Positions 1 through 9,121 of a stretch of DNA of 64,000 nt are shown here, one piece after another (position 1 is the stretch's first letter; every line of letters begins with the position of its first letter). The translations under genes and the position numbers were made by a program. The stretch comes from Lutimaribacter_A marinistellae (GTDB lineage: Bacteria; Pseudomonadota; Alphaproteobacteria; Rhodobacterales; Rhodobacteraceae), in NCBI RefSeq assembly GCF_042648365.1, contig NZ_JBHRXI010000008.1:28821-92820 (forward strand), written 5' to 3'. A model generated the notes under the pieces. That model did not search any database. It was not told where the DNA came from and saw nothing but the letters and a program-made list of their open reading frames with translations.

Positions 1-542
1 AGCAGGATCAGCCCAAAGAGACCGAGCGCCCAGATGGACGGGACCTTGCCCGTAGAAAGAGTGATGAACACCACAGCGATGATGTCTTGCATAATCAGGA
101 TGCCGATGGCGACGCGTCCGTGCAGCGTCTTCATCTCGCCTTTGTCTTCCAGCACCTTCACCGCAAACACCGTGCTGGAGAAACTAAGCGCGAAGGCGAC
201 AAGGAGGCTGCTTCTGGCTGTGAGATCCGAGAGGATCATTACCCCGAAGGCGCTCAGGCCAAAGATGAATAAGCACAAAAACGCGACCGTCACAGCCATA
301 TGGAGGCTCGTACCCGCCCAGACCTCTGGCCGGAGCAGGGTTTCGACCTTCAGCTTCAGCCCGATTGAGAACAACAAAAGCGTGACCCCGAGATCGGATA
401 GCTCGACGAGAATCGGCCCGCTTTCTTGACCGAAGGCGTTGAGCGCAAACCCGGCAGCAAGGAAGCCGACCAAGGGGGGCAGACCGACTTGACGGGCAGC
501 AAGACCCAACAGGAAGGCTGTTCCAAGAAACAGAGGTTCCAT
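1..542 (-). CDS. KefB-type monovalent cation:proton antiporter, N-terminal part (runs off window)
   Basis: An open frame begins at an ATG at 542, preceded by AAGGAG at good spacing, and stays open to the window edge (about 180 residues). The visible part is hydrophobic and multi-spanning, starting MEPLFLGTAFLLGLAARQVG. It contains the CPA2 hallmarks: the segment DLGVTLLLFSIGLKL, the SSTVFAVKVLEDKGE motif, and GRVAIGILIMQDIIAV, which in this family lines the cation path. Known CPA2 proteins exchange K+ or Na+ for H+ across the inner membrane. The C-terminus, where an RCK/TrkA-N domain may or may not exist, lies outside the window, so KefB-like and plain CPA2 exchangers cannot be separated. It is the distal gene of the minus-strand block that includes the RND pump. 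Confidence 0.85.
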   Translation of the reverse strand, partial: MEPLFLGTAFLLGLAARQVGLPPLVGFLAAGFALNAFGQESGPILVELSDLGVTLLLFSIGLKLKVETLLRPEVWAGTSLHMAVTVAFLCLFIFGLSAFGVMILSDLTARSSLLVAFALSFSSTVFAVKVLEDKGEMKTLHGRVAIGILIMQDIIAVVFITLSTGKVPSIWALGLFGLIL

Positions 543-622
543 CGAGTGTCTCCTTAAGGATACGGGGAGATTGCTCGCCCCGAAGGACGTGCAATGGTCG
601 TCAAGCTGGGCGCTGCCCGGGC

Positions 623-3600
623 TCAGGCTGGAGCGGGATTGGCCTCGCCTTGCGGCTCCGCCGGCCCTTTGCGGATCCCGTGCACGGTAGCGTAGAAAAC
701 TGGGACGAGGATCATTGTCAGCACCGTGCCGACGGTGAGGCCGCCCATGACGGTGACTGCCAGCCCCACCCAGAACACGTCGGGCAAGAGCGGCACGACG
801 CCGAGCACCGTGGTCGCAGCGGCTAGCGCGACAGGCCGCAGTCGCGAGACCCCGGCATTAATGAGCGCGTCATAGGGAGCAAGACCCTGCGCCTTGTTCT
901 CATTGATCTCGTCGATCAGCACGATGGCGTTCTTGATCATCATGCCCGACAGGCTCATCGCCCCGAGCAACGCCACGAACCCAAATGGCGAGTCAGTCAG
1001 CAAGAGACTCGGCACGATCCCGATCAGCACAAAGGGGATCGTGGCGAAGATGACCAGGGGTGGGCGATAGGCGTTGAAAAGCCCAACCACGATCAGCGCC
1101 ATCACAGCGAAGGCCGGCACGAGTCCGGGCACCAGAGAGGCCTGCGCCGACACGGTGTCCTCGTACTCTCCGCCCCATTCCAGTCGGTAGCCAGCCGGCA
1201 GGTCCGCGGCTAGGGCATCGAACTGCTCGAGCACCGCGGCGCGGTAGGTTGGAAGGGTGACACTGTCGATTGGGTTGGCTTGGACCGTGAGCGTGCGTGC
1301 CCTGTCCTGCCGAAGGATCGCGGGGTTCTCCGTCTCGACCCTTATCCCATCGAGGACTTGGCCGATGGGCAAGGTGCCCGTCTGCGCCGGGTTCTGCATC
1401 TGCAAAAGCTCGAAATTGTCGACTGCGCTGATGTCTTCTACCGTCTGACGCACGATGATGGGCAAGAGCTCATCGCCGTCGCGGTAGAGGCCCACGGTGC
1501 GGCCGTCGAAGGCGCGCTTCGTCGCGTTGCCGAGATCTTCGAGCGTTGTGCCCGTCCACCGTGCGCTCGCCTGATCGAACTCTGGCACCTGCACCAGCAC
1601 CTCGTTGCGCCAATCGGTACGCGACACCTTGGTCCAGGGATGTACCTCGAGGATCTGGAGCGCCCGGTCACCAAAGCTGCGCAGGATCGCAGGGTCGGCC
1701 GTCGCCGGGCCGACGATGCGCGCCTCGAAGGCCCATGTGTTGCTGGGTCCCACGCCAAAGCGCCGGGTGAAGGTCGTCGCTTCGGGGTGGTTTTCCCTAA
1801 GCCACTCTGCCGCAACGTCTGCGATACCCGGGATCACCGTATGGTCCGTGACGTTAACGATCACCTGGGCATAGGTCGGGTTCGTGGCTTCTGGGTCCAC
1901 CGGCAGATAAAAGCGGGGCGGGCCCGCACCGATGAAGCTTGCAACACCCGTCACGCCCTCCTGCGCAGCCATCACTGGCTCGAGGTCGGCGATGGCGGCG
2001 TCGACCGCTTCGATCCGCGTGCCTTCCGGCGCGTAGTAGTCAATCATGAACTTCGACATTGCCGAAGTCGGGAAGAAGAGTTGCGTGACCGATCCAAACC
2101 CGATCACCGACGCGACTAGGGCCGCGCCAGCAATCCCGATCGTCAGAAAACGCACCCGGATCGCGGCTTCCAGAACGGCTCGGTAGACGCGCAGGAACAT
2201 GGCCTCCTTGGCGTCTTCGGCCTCGGGCTTGGGCTCCGGCAGCAGCATGACGCATTGGAGGGGCGTGACCGTCATCGACAGGAGCCAGCTAACCAACAGC
2301 GCGAGGCCCACGACCGAGAAAAGTGTTCGGCAATACTCACCTGCGCTCTCAACCGAGGCGAAGATCGGGTAGAACGCCATGATCGCCACGAAGGTGGCGC
2401 CTAGGAGCGGGATCGCCGGCCGACTTGCCGACTCGATAGCGGCCTTTATGCGATCCATCCCCTTGGCCATGCGCACGCTCGCCCCGTCGGCCACCACGAT
2501 AGAGTTGTCGACCATCATTCCGAGCGCGATGATCAACGCGCCGAGCGACATGCGTTGCAGGTCAATGCCGAACATCGCAAGCGGTATGAAGGTCGCCAGG
2601 ATCGTCAGGATCAGACCGGAGCCAATGATGATCCCCATCCGCAAGCCCATCGCCAGCGTAAGCACCACCAGGACGATGGCCACCGCCTGACCAAGGCTGA
2701 CGAGGAAGCTCGATACAGCGATGTCCACATCGTCGGATTGCCAGTGCACCTTGCCAACCTCGATCCCCACCGGGAGATCGGCCCGGAGCTCCTCCAGCCG
2801 CACATCCACGGCCTCGCCAATCGCAACCACGTTCACACCGGACTGGAACGACAACGCAATCCCGATCGCGGGCCGGCCGTCGAAGCGCATCAAGGTTGTC
2901 GATGGGTCCACGTATCCCTCACGGACCGTTCCAAGATCGCCGAGACGCACGATCTGAGACCCTTCTCGGTCCTGCATCTGGAGGCGGTCAAGCGCGCTGG
3001 GTCTGATGGCGAGCTCGGCGATGTCATCGGGGTCGGTGAAGGCTCCCGTGGGCGCGATCCGCATGCGGTAATCGCCGACATTCACGCGGCCGGCATCGAC
3101 AACGGTGTTCTGCGTTGATAGCGTGTTGAGGATCGTCCCCCCAGAGATGCCGAGAGCTGCAAGAGTTTCTTCTTGCATGTCGATGAAGATGGCGCGGTCC
3201 TGCACACCCCAAAGGCTGACGCGGCCTACACCACCAACGAGCGCGAGCTCCCTTTCGAGCGATTCAGCATAGTCGCGCAACTCATGGTGCGGGAAGCCGT
3301 CCGAGGTCAGAGCGATGACGAGACCGGACACATCGCCGAAGTCATCGTTGATCGCGGGCCGACCGGCGCCGGGTGGCAGCTGGGTCTCGATATCCCTGAT
3401 CTTGCGGCGAAGGGTGTCCCAGATCTGGGGTAGCTCGTCAGACCAATAGTTCGCCCGGATCTCCACGACGATGGACGACACACCGGCTCGGCTCTCACTG
3501 GTGATGTTGTCGATCTCCTTGATTTCTTGGAGTTTGCGCTCAATCGGCTCGGTGACTTCCTGTTCGACCTCCTCAGGCCCGGCGCCCGGATAGGGCGTGA

Positions 3601-3742
3601 CGATGACCGCGGTCTTGATGGTGAATTCGGGGTCTTCCAACTGACCCAGCGAGTTGAATGCCCCGATGCCGCCTAATACGAGCAAAAGGACAGCAAACCA
3701 CGCGAACTTCGCATTTCGGATGGAGAAGCTGGCGAGATCCAT
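623..3742 (-). CDS. RND-family efflux pump, inner-membrane permease
   Basis: This 1039-residue protein has normal AcrB/HAE-1 length and architecture: an N-terminal transmembrane helix (residues ~14-32), a large periplasmic loop, a central helix bundle, a second periplasmic loop and a C-terminal helix bundle. The helix motif LGALIIALGMMVDNSIVVADG carries the proton-relay aspartate. The second half has GAMSLSGMMIKNAIVLIDEI. The start is the ATG at 3742, which overlaps the adaptor stop codon (TGATG), so the two genes are translationally coupled. A GTG directly upstream (3745) is less likely. The pump would export hydrophobic or amphipathic compounds with the adaptor encoded just upstream; no outer-membrane TolC-type gene is seen in the window. 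The substrate cannot be predicted. Confidence 0.95.
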   Translation of the reverse strand: MDLASFSIRNAKFAWFAVLLLVLGGIGAFNSLGQLEDPEFTIKTAVIVTPYPGAGPEEVEQEVTEPIERKLQEIKEIDNITSESRAGVSSIVVEIRANYWSDELPQIWDTLRRKIRDIETQLPPGAGRPAINDDFGDVSGLVIALTSDGFPHHELRDYAESLERELALVGGVGRVSLWGVQDRAIFIDMQEETLAALGISGGTILNTLSTQNTVVDAGRVNVGDYRMRIAPTGAFTDPDDIAELAIRPSALDRLQMQDREGSQIVRLGDLGTVREGYVDPSTTLMRFDGRPAIGIALSFQSGVNVVAIGEAVDVRLEELRADLPVGIEVGKVHWQSDDVDIAVSSFLVSLGQAVAIVLVVLTLAMGLRMGIIIGSGLILTILATFIPLAMFGIDLQRMSLGALIIALGMMVDNSIVVADGASVRMAKGMDRIKAAIESASRPAIPLLGATFVAIMAFYPIFASVESAGEYCRTLFSVVGLALLVSWLLSMTVTPLQCVMLLPEPKPEAEDAKEAMFLRVYRAVLEAAIRVRFLTIGIAGAALVASVIGFGSVTQLFFPTSAMSKFMIDYYAPEGTRIEAVDAAIADLEPVMAAQEGVTGVASFIGAGPPRFYLPVDPEATNPTYAQVIVNVTDHTVIPGIADVAAEWLRENHPEATTFTRRFGVGPSNTWAFEARIVGPATADPAILRSFGDRALQILEVHPWTKVSRTDWRNEVLVQVPEFDQASARWTGTTLEDLGNATKRAFDGRTVGLYRDGDELLPIIVRQTVEDISAVDNFELLQMQNPAQTGTLPIGQVLDGIRVETENPAILRQDRARTLTVQANPIDSVTLPTYRAAVLEQFDALAADLPAGYRLEWGGEYEDTVSAQASLVPGLVPAFAVMALIVVGLFNAYRPPLVIFATIPFVLIGIVPSLLLTDSPFGFVALLGAMSLSGMMIKNAIVLIDEINENKAQGLAPYDALINAGVSRLRPVALAAATTVLGVVPLLPDVFWVGLAVTVMGGLTVGTVLTMILVPVFYATVHGIRKGPAEPQGEANPAPA

Positions 3743-4845
3743 CACTCTGCCTCCTCGTCCATGAAGCGAACTGTCTGCCCGTCGCGGAGCGTGTTGGCGC
3801 CCGCTGCAACGACCTTTTCCCCAGCTGCCAGGCCACCTTCGATGCTGATGCCGAGAGATCCGGCAGCGCCCAAGGTGACCTCGCGCGCGGCAACGGCCAT
3901 CGCGCCTTCGTCGATCACCCAGACGAACGTGCCGGTCTCACCTTCTGGCGTGAAGATCCCTTCGGCCGGCACAAAGATGCCGCTTGCAGGCGCTTCGCCT
4001 TCGCGTGGCTCTCCCCGTGCCCGTCCGGTCATACCCGGCAAGATCTTCCGGTCCTCGGGTTGCTCTATGAGGAGCGTAACTGGGAAGGTGCCTGTGGTCG
4101 CAGAAGCCTCCGTCCCCACTTCGTTGACCACAGCTGGCAGAAATAGGCCATCGAGGGCGGAGAACGTCGCTTTGAAGCCATCGACGCGCGGCAGGGTCGA
4201 GATCCAACGTTCCGGAACATCGATCACCATCTCGATCTGGCTGTCATCGAGGATCCGCACAATTGATGCCTGACTCAGCACGTCCTCAAATTCCTCTACA
4301 TAGGTGGCCACGACGACGCCGTCGAAAGGCGCACGGATTTCTGTGTAGGAGAGGTTGAGTCGGGCACGTTCGAGCGAGGCCGTGACGCCAGCGACGGCTG
4401 CACGAGCGGACGATTCCGTGGCAATAAACCTGTCAAGCTGTGCCTCGGCGGCGACATCCCGGGCGACGAGCTCGCGCTGACGGTTCGTCTGCAATTCTGC
4501 ATTCTCAAACGTCGCCACCGCGCTTTCGAGCTCGGCCTCCAGCCGCGCGACCTCGGTCTGGAAGGGCGCCGGGTCGAGTTGCGCGATCATGTCCCCCTCC
4601 GACACGGTTTGGCCCAAGCCGACCTCGATGCTTTGCACCGTTCCCGCGACGCTGAACCCCAGCGTCGCCTGTCGGGCGGCTTGTGCCACACCGACGAAGA
4701 ACCGGTCGTGGAGCTGCGCGCGGTCTTTAATAACGGCCGTCTTGACGGGCCGGACGATCTCAACGGTGTCCGACACATCTTCCTCGTCGCAGCCGGCAAG
4801 CCCGGCGAGCGTCAAGAGGATGATCAGTCTTGAATAGGTGAACAT
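3742..4845 (-). CDS. RND efflux periplasmic adaptor (membrane-fusion) lipoprotein
   Basis: This 367-residue protein starts with a lipoprotein signal ending in a LAGC lipobox (residues ~16-19). The order is that of HlyD/AcrA adaptors: a lipoyl half-motif (VAGTVQSIEVGLGQTVSEGD), an alpha-helical hairpin rich in Ala, Glu and Arg (~95-160), the second lipoyl half (LSYTEIRAPFDGVV), then the beta-barrel and membrane-proximal domains. It links the RND permease encoded immediately downstream to an outer-membrane channel. The TGATG junction with the permease supports co-translation. The sulfatase gene ends 37 bp upstream, so the pump is probably co-transcribed with it. Confidence 0.95.
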   Translation of the reverse strand: MFTYSRLIILLTLAGLAGCDEEDVSDTVEIVRPVKTAVIKDRAQLHDRFFVGVAQAARQATLGFSVAGTVQSIEVGLGQTVSEGDMIAQLDPAPFQTEVARLEAELESAVATFENAELQTNRQRELVARDVAAEAQLDRFIATESSARAAVAGVTASLERARLNLSYTEIRAPFDGVVVATYVEEFEDVLSQASIVRILDDSQIEMVIDVPERWISTLPRVDGFKATFSALDGLFLPAVVNEVGTEASATTGTFPVTLLIEQPEDRKILPGMTGRARGEPREGEAPASGIFVPAEGIFTPEGETGTFVWVIDEGAMAVAAREVTLGAAGSLGISIEGGLAAGEKVVAAGANTLRDGQTVRFMDEEAE

Positions 4846-4882
4846 GGATCGGACCCTCCAATGGAATTTCGTTGGGAGCGGC

Positions 4883-6547
4883 TTAGCGGCCGACCGAGGC
4901 CTGTTTTGTCAAAAAGGCTTGCACCGCCGTCTTCGTCTCTGGACGGAGATTTTCGACCCCCTCATAGGGGACACCGCGGGCTGGCTGAGTGTCCGGGTAG
5001 AGCTCCTTGCGGGCCATGTGCCGACCCAGGATCCGGACGAACTCCTGGCCGCCCCAGGCACCGACCTCCGTTGAGACGGGGAACTCCTCGCGTGTGTCGC
5101 GGTAGAGGTCGTGGAACGCGGCGAGGATGGGGCTCTCCCCCGGCCCGGGCAGGTTGAGCCGGTAGTGATCCTTGACGATCGCCTTGGGGCTGTTGATCGA
5201 GTAAATGATGACGTGGTCTCTGCGGGCCAGTTCTTCGTTCGCAAACAGGATCGATGCAGACTGATCCACTCCGTCCACCAGCCGGTCTCGCGGGATGAAC
5301 GGTTCGGCTCCGGCGAACCGCGACAGCGTGGTGTAGAGGTCGGAGACGTGAATGACGCTGTTGAGCATCGAATCCGCGTTGATCATGCCCGGCCAGCGGA
5401 TGAACGCGTCGACCCGCACACCGCCTTCATGGGTGGAGCCCTTGCCCCCGCGGTAAATCATCGGCGTAAAGCCCGATTGCGGTGAGTACTTGTCGAAATG
5501 CCCGTTGTCGCCCATCACCAAGACGATGGTGTTTTCCGCGACGCCCAACTCTTCCATGCGCAAGAAAAGATCGCCAAGCCAGCCGTCAAGCAGTTGCATC
5601 TTGTCGACATAGAGACCGCCATTGGGGCTTTCGGCACCCGAGCGCCCCGTGCGGGTGTTGTGCAGCGGGATCATCGGCCAGTACTGAAGGAAAAACGGGG
5701 CATCGCCCTCGGCTAGGCGCTCGAGTTCTTCCAGCGTCTTATCTTGAAACGCTTGGTTCATCTCGTCGTACTTGGCGGTGTTCCAGCGTTCGCCTGCCTC
5801 CATTCGGATCTCTCGGATCGGGCCGCCCGCCTCGCCCTCGATCACCGTCATCATTGCGGCGGAATCCGGGCGGAACCAGTTGTCGACAGTGTAGGTGTCC
5901 TCGTAGTCGCCAATCCCGACACTGACCTGCTCCCGCAGCGCGTCATCGTTGAAGATCGTCAGTTGCCCCTGCTGGTGGACCGCGTGCTGGGCATAATCGA
6001 AGCCTTGGTTCATTGCCCAGCTCTCGGCAATGTCGCCCATGTGCCACTTGCCCACGTGGCTCGTGGCGTAGCCGGCTTCTTTCAGAACCTCGGCGAGCGT
6101 GACTTCCTCGTCCGGCAAGCCGAAACCTGCGATATCGACCGCTGTGTCGCCCATCCCCATGCGGACCGGCAACCGCCCTGTCATCTGCGCCACGCGCGTC
6201 GGTGTGCAGGAGGGCTCGGTATACATCCGCACCATCCGCATCGCTTCGTCGGAAAACGCATTGATGTTGGGCGTGGAGTAACCGCGTATCGCGTTAAGCT
6301 CCGGAATGCCCATGTCGCCAAATCCCATATCGTCGATCAGGACGCTGACGATGTTGGGTGGCCGACCTCCGTTCACGCGGCGAAAGGTTTCGAGCGCGGT
6401 GTCGACGGCTGCGTCATCGGCAGCCCACTGGTCAGCGCGCTGCGCCTCGAGGATGTAGTACTCCGCGTCATGGACGATCGGGTCGGTCTGAGCGCTGGCC
6501 GCAGCGCCAATCGTCAAGGAGATCAAGGGGAGGGCAAGAAGTCTCAT
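4883..6547 (-). CDS. Secreted formylglycine-type arylsulfatase
   Basis: The protein has 554 residues from the ATG at 6547, chosen because it follows AAAGG and opens a clear signal peptide (MRLLALPLISLTIGAAASAQ); longer in-frame extensions look non-coding. The type I sulfatase core is present. IDDMGFGDMG (residues ~71-80) provides the metal-binding aspartates. C114-T-P-T-R is the C-x-P-x-R motif whose cysteine is converted to formylglycine. VGKWHMG supplies catalytic Lys/His, and VMGDNGHF supplies further metal ligands. It should hydrolyse sulfate esters in the periplasm. A formylglycine-generating enzyme is not in the window. It sits between the FNT channel and the RND adaptor in one directon, so it may act on a sulfated compound handled by these transporters (inference). 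Confidence 0.9.
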   Translation of the reverse strand: MRLLALPLISLTIGAAASAQTDPIVHDAEYYILEAQRADQWAADDAAVDTALETFRRVNGGRPPNIVSVLIDDMGFGDMGIPELNAIRGYSTPNINAFSDEAMRMVRMYTEPSCTPTRVAQMTGRLPVRMGMGDTAVDIAGFGLPDEEVTLAEVLKEAGYATSHVGKWHMGDIAESWAMNQGFDYAQHAVHQQGQLTIFNDDALREQVSVGIGDYEDTYTVDNWFRPDSAAMMTVIEGEAGGPIREIRMEAGERWNTAKYDEMNQAFQDKTLEELERLAEGDAPFFLQYWPMIPLHNTRTGRSGAESPNGGLYVDKMQLLDGWLGDLFLRMEELGVAENTIVLVMGDNGHFDKYSPQSGFTPMIYRGGKGSTHEGGVRVDAFIRWPGMINADSMLNSVIHVSDLYTTLSRFAGAEPFIPRDRLVDGVDQSASILFANEELARRDHVIIYSINSPKAIVKDHYRLNLPGPGESPILAAFHDLYRDTREEFPVSTEVGAWGGQEFVRILGRHMARKELYPDTQPARGVPYEGVENLRPETKTAVQAFLTKQASVGR

Positions 6548-6603
6548 GGAAAGCCTTTCTTTTTGGCGCGCGTTTCGAGGTTGGTGGGAAAGCGTGCAGT
6601 CAG

Positions 6604-7440
6604 TCATTCTGAGAACCCGTTCGCGCGTCGGCGGAATGCGAACCAGAAGGGCAATGCAACGAGCATCGCACCTCCCAGAATGTTCCCTATCCCCGCAGGG
6701 ATGATGTTCCATACAATGGCTTCGTCCCAGCCCGGGCCTCCGCCTGTCGCCATGCTCAACGAGAAGTACCCCATGTTCGCGGGGCTGTGCTGCAGGTTGC
6801 CGGCCACGAAGAGCGAGACCACAAGAAAGACCGGGACAAACTTTCCGAAAAGCGTGTTGCCCATGGTGGCAAAAAAAGCCGCCATGCCGATAAGCGCATT
6901 GCCCAGCATGCCGGAGACGATGATCTTAACCCAGGCGATTGAGGTGCCTTCGTCCATGTACGCCATCTTCTTGACAACAACGTTGGCGAGTGCCTCGTGC
7001 ACGTAATCGGGATAGGTTTGAGCAAAGGCGATCACTTGTCCGGCCACCACTGCGCCCACCATGTTTCCGACCCATGCAATAACCCAGAACTGGAATGCAT
7101 GGGCCGAGATCTCAGCCCACCTCATCTGCAAGAAACTTGCCGGCAGGATGACGTTGGCCTCGGTGAAAAGCGCGGCGCGGCTCAGTATGATCATGAAGAA
7201 TCCGGTTGAGAAGCCGAGCCCCTGCAGCAGGAGTTGTGGTCCAGAGGCCGTCACCCCCGTCGAAAGGAGAAGCGAGAAGAGCGCGCCGAAGGTCACAAAA
7301 ACTCCGCCAGCACAGGCCAGCACGAAGGTTTGAGCCGGGGAAAGACCAAGGTAGAACTCGGCCTCTTCCTTCATCGCGGGGAGCACCTCATAGGCGGCGC
7401 GATACTGGCGGCTCGGTGTTTGGGACGCTGGCTTGTTCAT
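6604..7440 (-). CDS. Formate/nitrite transporter (FNT) family channel
   Basis: This 278-residue integral membrane protein has about six hydrophobic segments and the FNT fold features: SPAQTFVLACAGGVFVTFGA near the N-terminus, GLGFSTGFFMIILSRAALFTEAN, and VAGNLQHSPANMGYF in the second half. The ATG at 7440 overlaps the stop of the DUF3179 gene upstream (GTGATGA), indicating coupling. FNT proteins are pentameric channels for small monovalent anions such as formate, nitrite, hydrosulfide or lactate. The specificity is unresolved. A role with the adjacent sulfatase, for example sulfur anion traffic, is only a guess. Confidence 0.85.
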   Translation of the reverse strand: MNKPASQTPSRQYRAAYEVLPAMKEEAEFYLGLSPAQTFVLACAGGVFVTFGALFSLLLSTGVTASGPQLLLQGLGFSTGFFMIILSRAALFTEANVILPASFLQMRWAEISAHAFQFWVIAWVGNMVGAVVAGQVIAFAQTYPDYVHEALANVVVKKMAYMDEGTSIAWVKIIVSGMLGNALIGMAAFFATMGNTLFGKFVPVFLVVSLFVAGNLQHSPANMGYFSLSMATGGGPGWDEAIVWNIIPAGIGNILGGAMLVALPFWFAFRRRANGFSE

Positions 7441-8702
7441 CACACAGCCTCCGCGTGAGGCGGGACTCGATCAACGTCAGGTGTGGCCGGCGCGTTGACG
7501 CGGTTGATGTCGGTATGAGGGAAGAACTCGGACCAGACATGCCAGAATACGCCCGCCCGCAGCGTCTCCACGCGGGTAAGCTGTCCTTGATCGCTGTTGC
7601 CCCAGAAATCGCAGCGCGTTACGTGAGACCCCGTGTCATTATACCAGACGCCGAGACTCTCGAACTTAGGATCAATCTGAACGACAAGATCGCGCCCTCC
7701 GACAGTCGCGTTGACCAGCCAGTTGTTCTCGACGATGAAGTCGTCGGTCCAGCAGGCGGCATCTGTGCCGATGGTCACGCCCCAGACGAGGGTCTTGTTC
7801 AGGAGCCTGTCGTCGGAGCGCTCCATGTTGGGCATAACCGGCGCGTCTTCCTGGTGCTGGCGCCCAATTCCCCAGCCGAAGGTGATCTCGGTCACCATGT
7901 CGAGCATCCTCAGGAATGGGTTCGCCGACGGCTTGTTGAGAAATACCTCGCCCTCGGGATAGGCCTTCTGAAATCCGCGGAAGGTCATCCGGAACGTCGG
8001 CCACGGGGTCATTTGCGCCGCAGGCCGGACTGGGCAGGCCGGGCCGTCGGTGTCCGGCGCGCGATCGCCTTCGCGAAAGCCGTAGATATGCTGGATCGGC
8101 TCGCCGGTGTCGTTGTCGCGCAGGATCAGGTTGTTGCCGTGCTGGGCAAGCACATCGAGGTTGAGGCGTTTGCCCTCGATGGCTGGCACGTAGCCCTGGC
8201 CGAGATTGGCCATGGCACAATAGGTCATCACCACATCTTCGCCGCCCAGACCCTTGTCGTCACCCGCCAGATGCGGGCGCATGATCTGCGCATCGGGGTG
8301 CGCGCGGGCGTGATCCCCATTAACGATCACCAGCACCGGCGCCGTCGGAGAGACCAAGGTGCGCGCCTCCGAGATCGGGAAGAAGCGTGCGTCGTTGAGC
8401 TGATTGCGCAGCCCCAGATGCACCCAGACATAGGGAAAGCCGTAGAGCAACGCGACCAGGACAAGGCCGACCCACCAGATCCATCCCGCGCCGCCGTCCA
8501 ATGCGAAGTGCACCAAGGTGGCCACGACGAAAGCTGCGAGGCCGGCTGCAATCAAGCGGTACTCGTGGCGAATGAAGCGGATCATGTTGTCCCGCTTCAC
8601 CTTGAGGAGCATCTGGCTGACGTCCCCCAGATCGCGGAAATACACGAACCCGATAGCCAAGGAGACTACGAGACTGACGTAGAAAAGCAAATGTACGAGC
8701 AT
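7440..8702 (-). CDS. DUF3179-domain membrane protein
   Basis: The protein has 420 residues. Its N-terminus has a first helix (MLVHLLFYVSLVVSLAIGFVYF), a cytoplasmic stretch, and two further helices around residues 50-95. The C-terminal ~320 residues match the DUF3179 pattern: VLVIVNGDHARAHP, VMTYCAMANLGQGY, LILRDNDTGEPIQHIYG, and TLVWGVTIGTDAACWTDDFI. Conserved Cys, His and Asp residues in this domain suggest ligand or metal binding, but no function has been assigned to the family. It lies first or second in the operon with the FNT channel and sulfatase. Confidence 0.75.
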   Translation of the reverse strand: MLVHLLFYVSLVVSLAIGFVYFRDLGDVSQMLLKVKRDNMIRFIRHEYRLIAAGLAAFVVATLVHFALDGGAGWIWWVGLVLVALLYGFPYVWVHLGLRNQLNDARFFPISEARTLVSPTAPVLVIVNGDHARAHPDAQIMRPHLAGDDKGLGGEDVVMTYCAMANLGQGYVPAIEGKRLNLDVLAQHGNNLILRDNDTGEPIQHIYGFREGDRAPDTDGPACPVRPAAQMTPWPTFRMTFRGFQKAYPEGEVFLNKPSANPFLRMLDMVTEITFGWGIGRQHQEDAPVMPNMERSDDRLLNKTLVWGVTIGTDAACWTDDFIVENNWLVNATVGGRDLVVQIDPKFESLGVWYNDTGSHVTRCDFWGNSDQGQLTRVETLRAGVFWHVWSEFFPHTDINRVNAPATPDVDRVPPHAEAV

Positions 8703-8713
8703 GGCGTTCCGTC

Positions 8714-8956
8714 CTAGAATTCGTCGGCCTTTTGCCGAGGGCCGGCATCTTCGCCGGTGCGGTCGAGAGAAGTGCGAATTTCCTCCTCCAGCGCCTGCAT
8801 GCTTTCCCGGATCGCTTGCAGAGTTGGGTCACTGGCGTCGCGCGGGAGCATGCAGGACAGGGTTTCGTAGTCGTGACAGATCTCGGCGAAGGTTTCGTCT
8901 TTGGTGCACATCCGTTGGATGGCGTCCCAACGGTCGGGGAAAACGGTTTTCAGCAC
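8714..8956 (-). CDS. Small acidic hypothetical protein (80 aa)
   Basis: This 80-residue frame begins at a GTG (8956) with a strong GGAGG at correct spacing, and ends 11 bp before the DUF3179 start, so it is very probably the first gene of that operon. It is soluble, helix-rich and has three cysteines (residues ~17, 28, 35); the second half (LQAIRESMQALEEEIRTSLDR) looks like a short coiled coil. I recognise no family. Because it opens the operon opposite a divergent sensor-like gene, it could be a regulatory partner (inference only). Confidence 0.65.
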   Translation of the reverse strand: MLKTVFPDRWDAIQRMCTKDETFAEICHDYETLSCMLPRDASDPTLQAIRESMQALEEEIRTSLDRTGEDAGPRQKADEF

Positions 8957-9076
8957 GTCCGACCCTCCACTGTCGTTCTCCGGTGGGGCGTGGACCGATC
9001 TGGTGAGCGATTGGCCGCATCCGGTTTGTCGACGATGCGCCTGAAGACGATGGATCGCGTAGGTTATTTGCGGTAC

Positions 9077-9088
9077 GTTACGCGTAAC
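9077..9088. promoter_or_regulatory. Perfect 12-bp palindrome, candidate operator in divergent promoter region
   Basis: GTTACGCGTAAC reads identically on both strands, and a third half-site (GTTAC) follows at 9091-9095. It lies between the small protein start (8956, minus) and the GTG at 9122 (plus), where a divergent promoter is expected. The binding protein is unknown. Confidence 0.45.
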
Positions 9089-9121
9089 ACGTTACTTGTC
9101 AGAGGCTTCCGGGGTCGGGGT

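Noticed and set aside
184..594. Open frame on the minus strand
   Set aside because: It overlaps the KefB-type gene in another frame and has an Arg/Pro-rich shadow composition; the antiporter frame is clearly the coding one.
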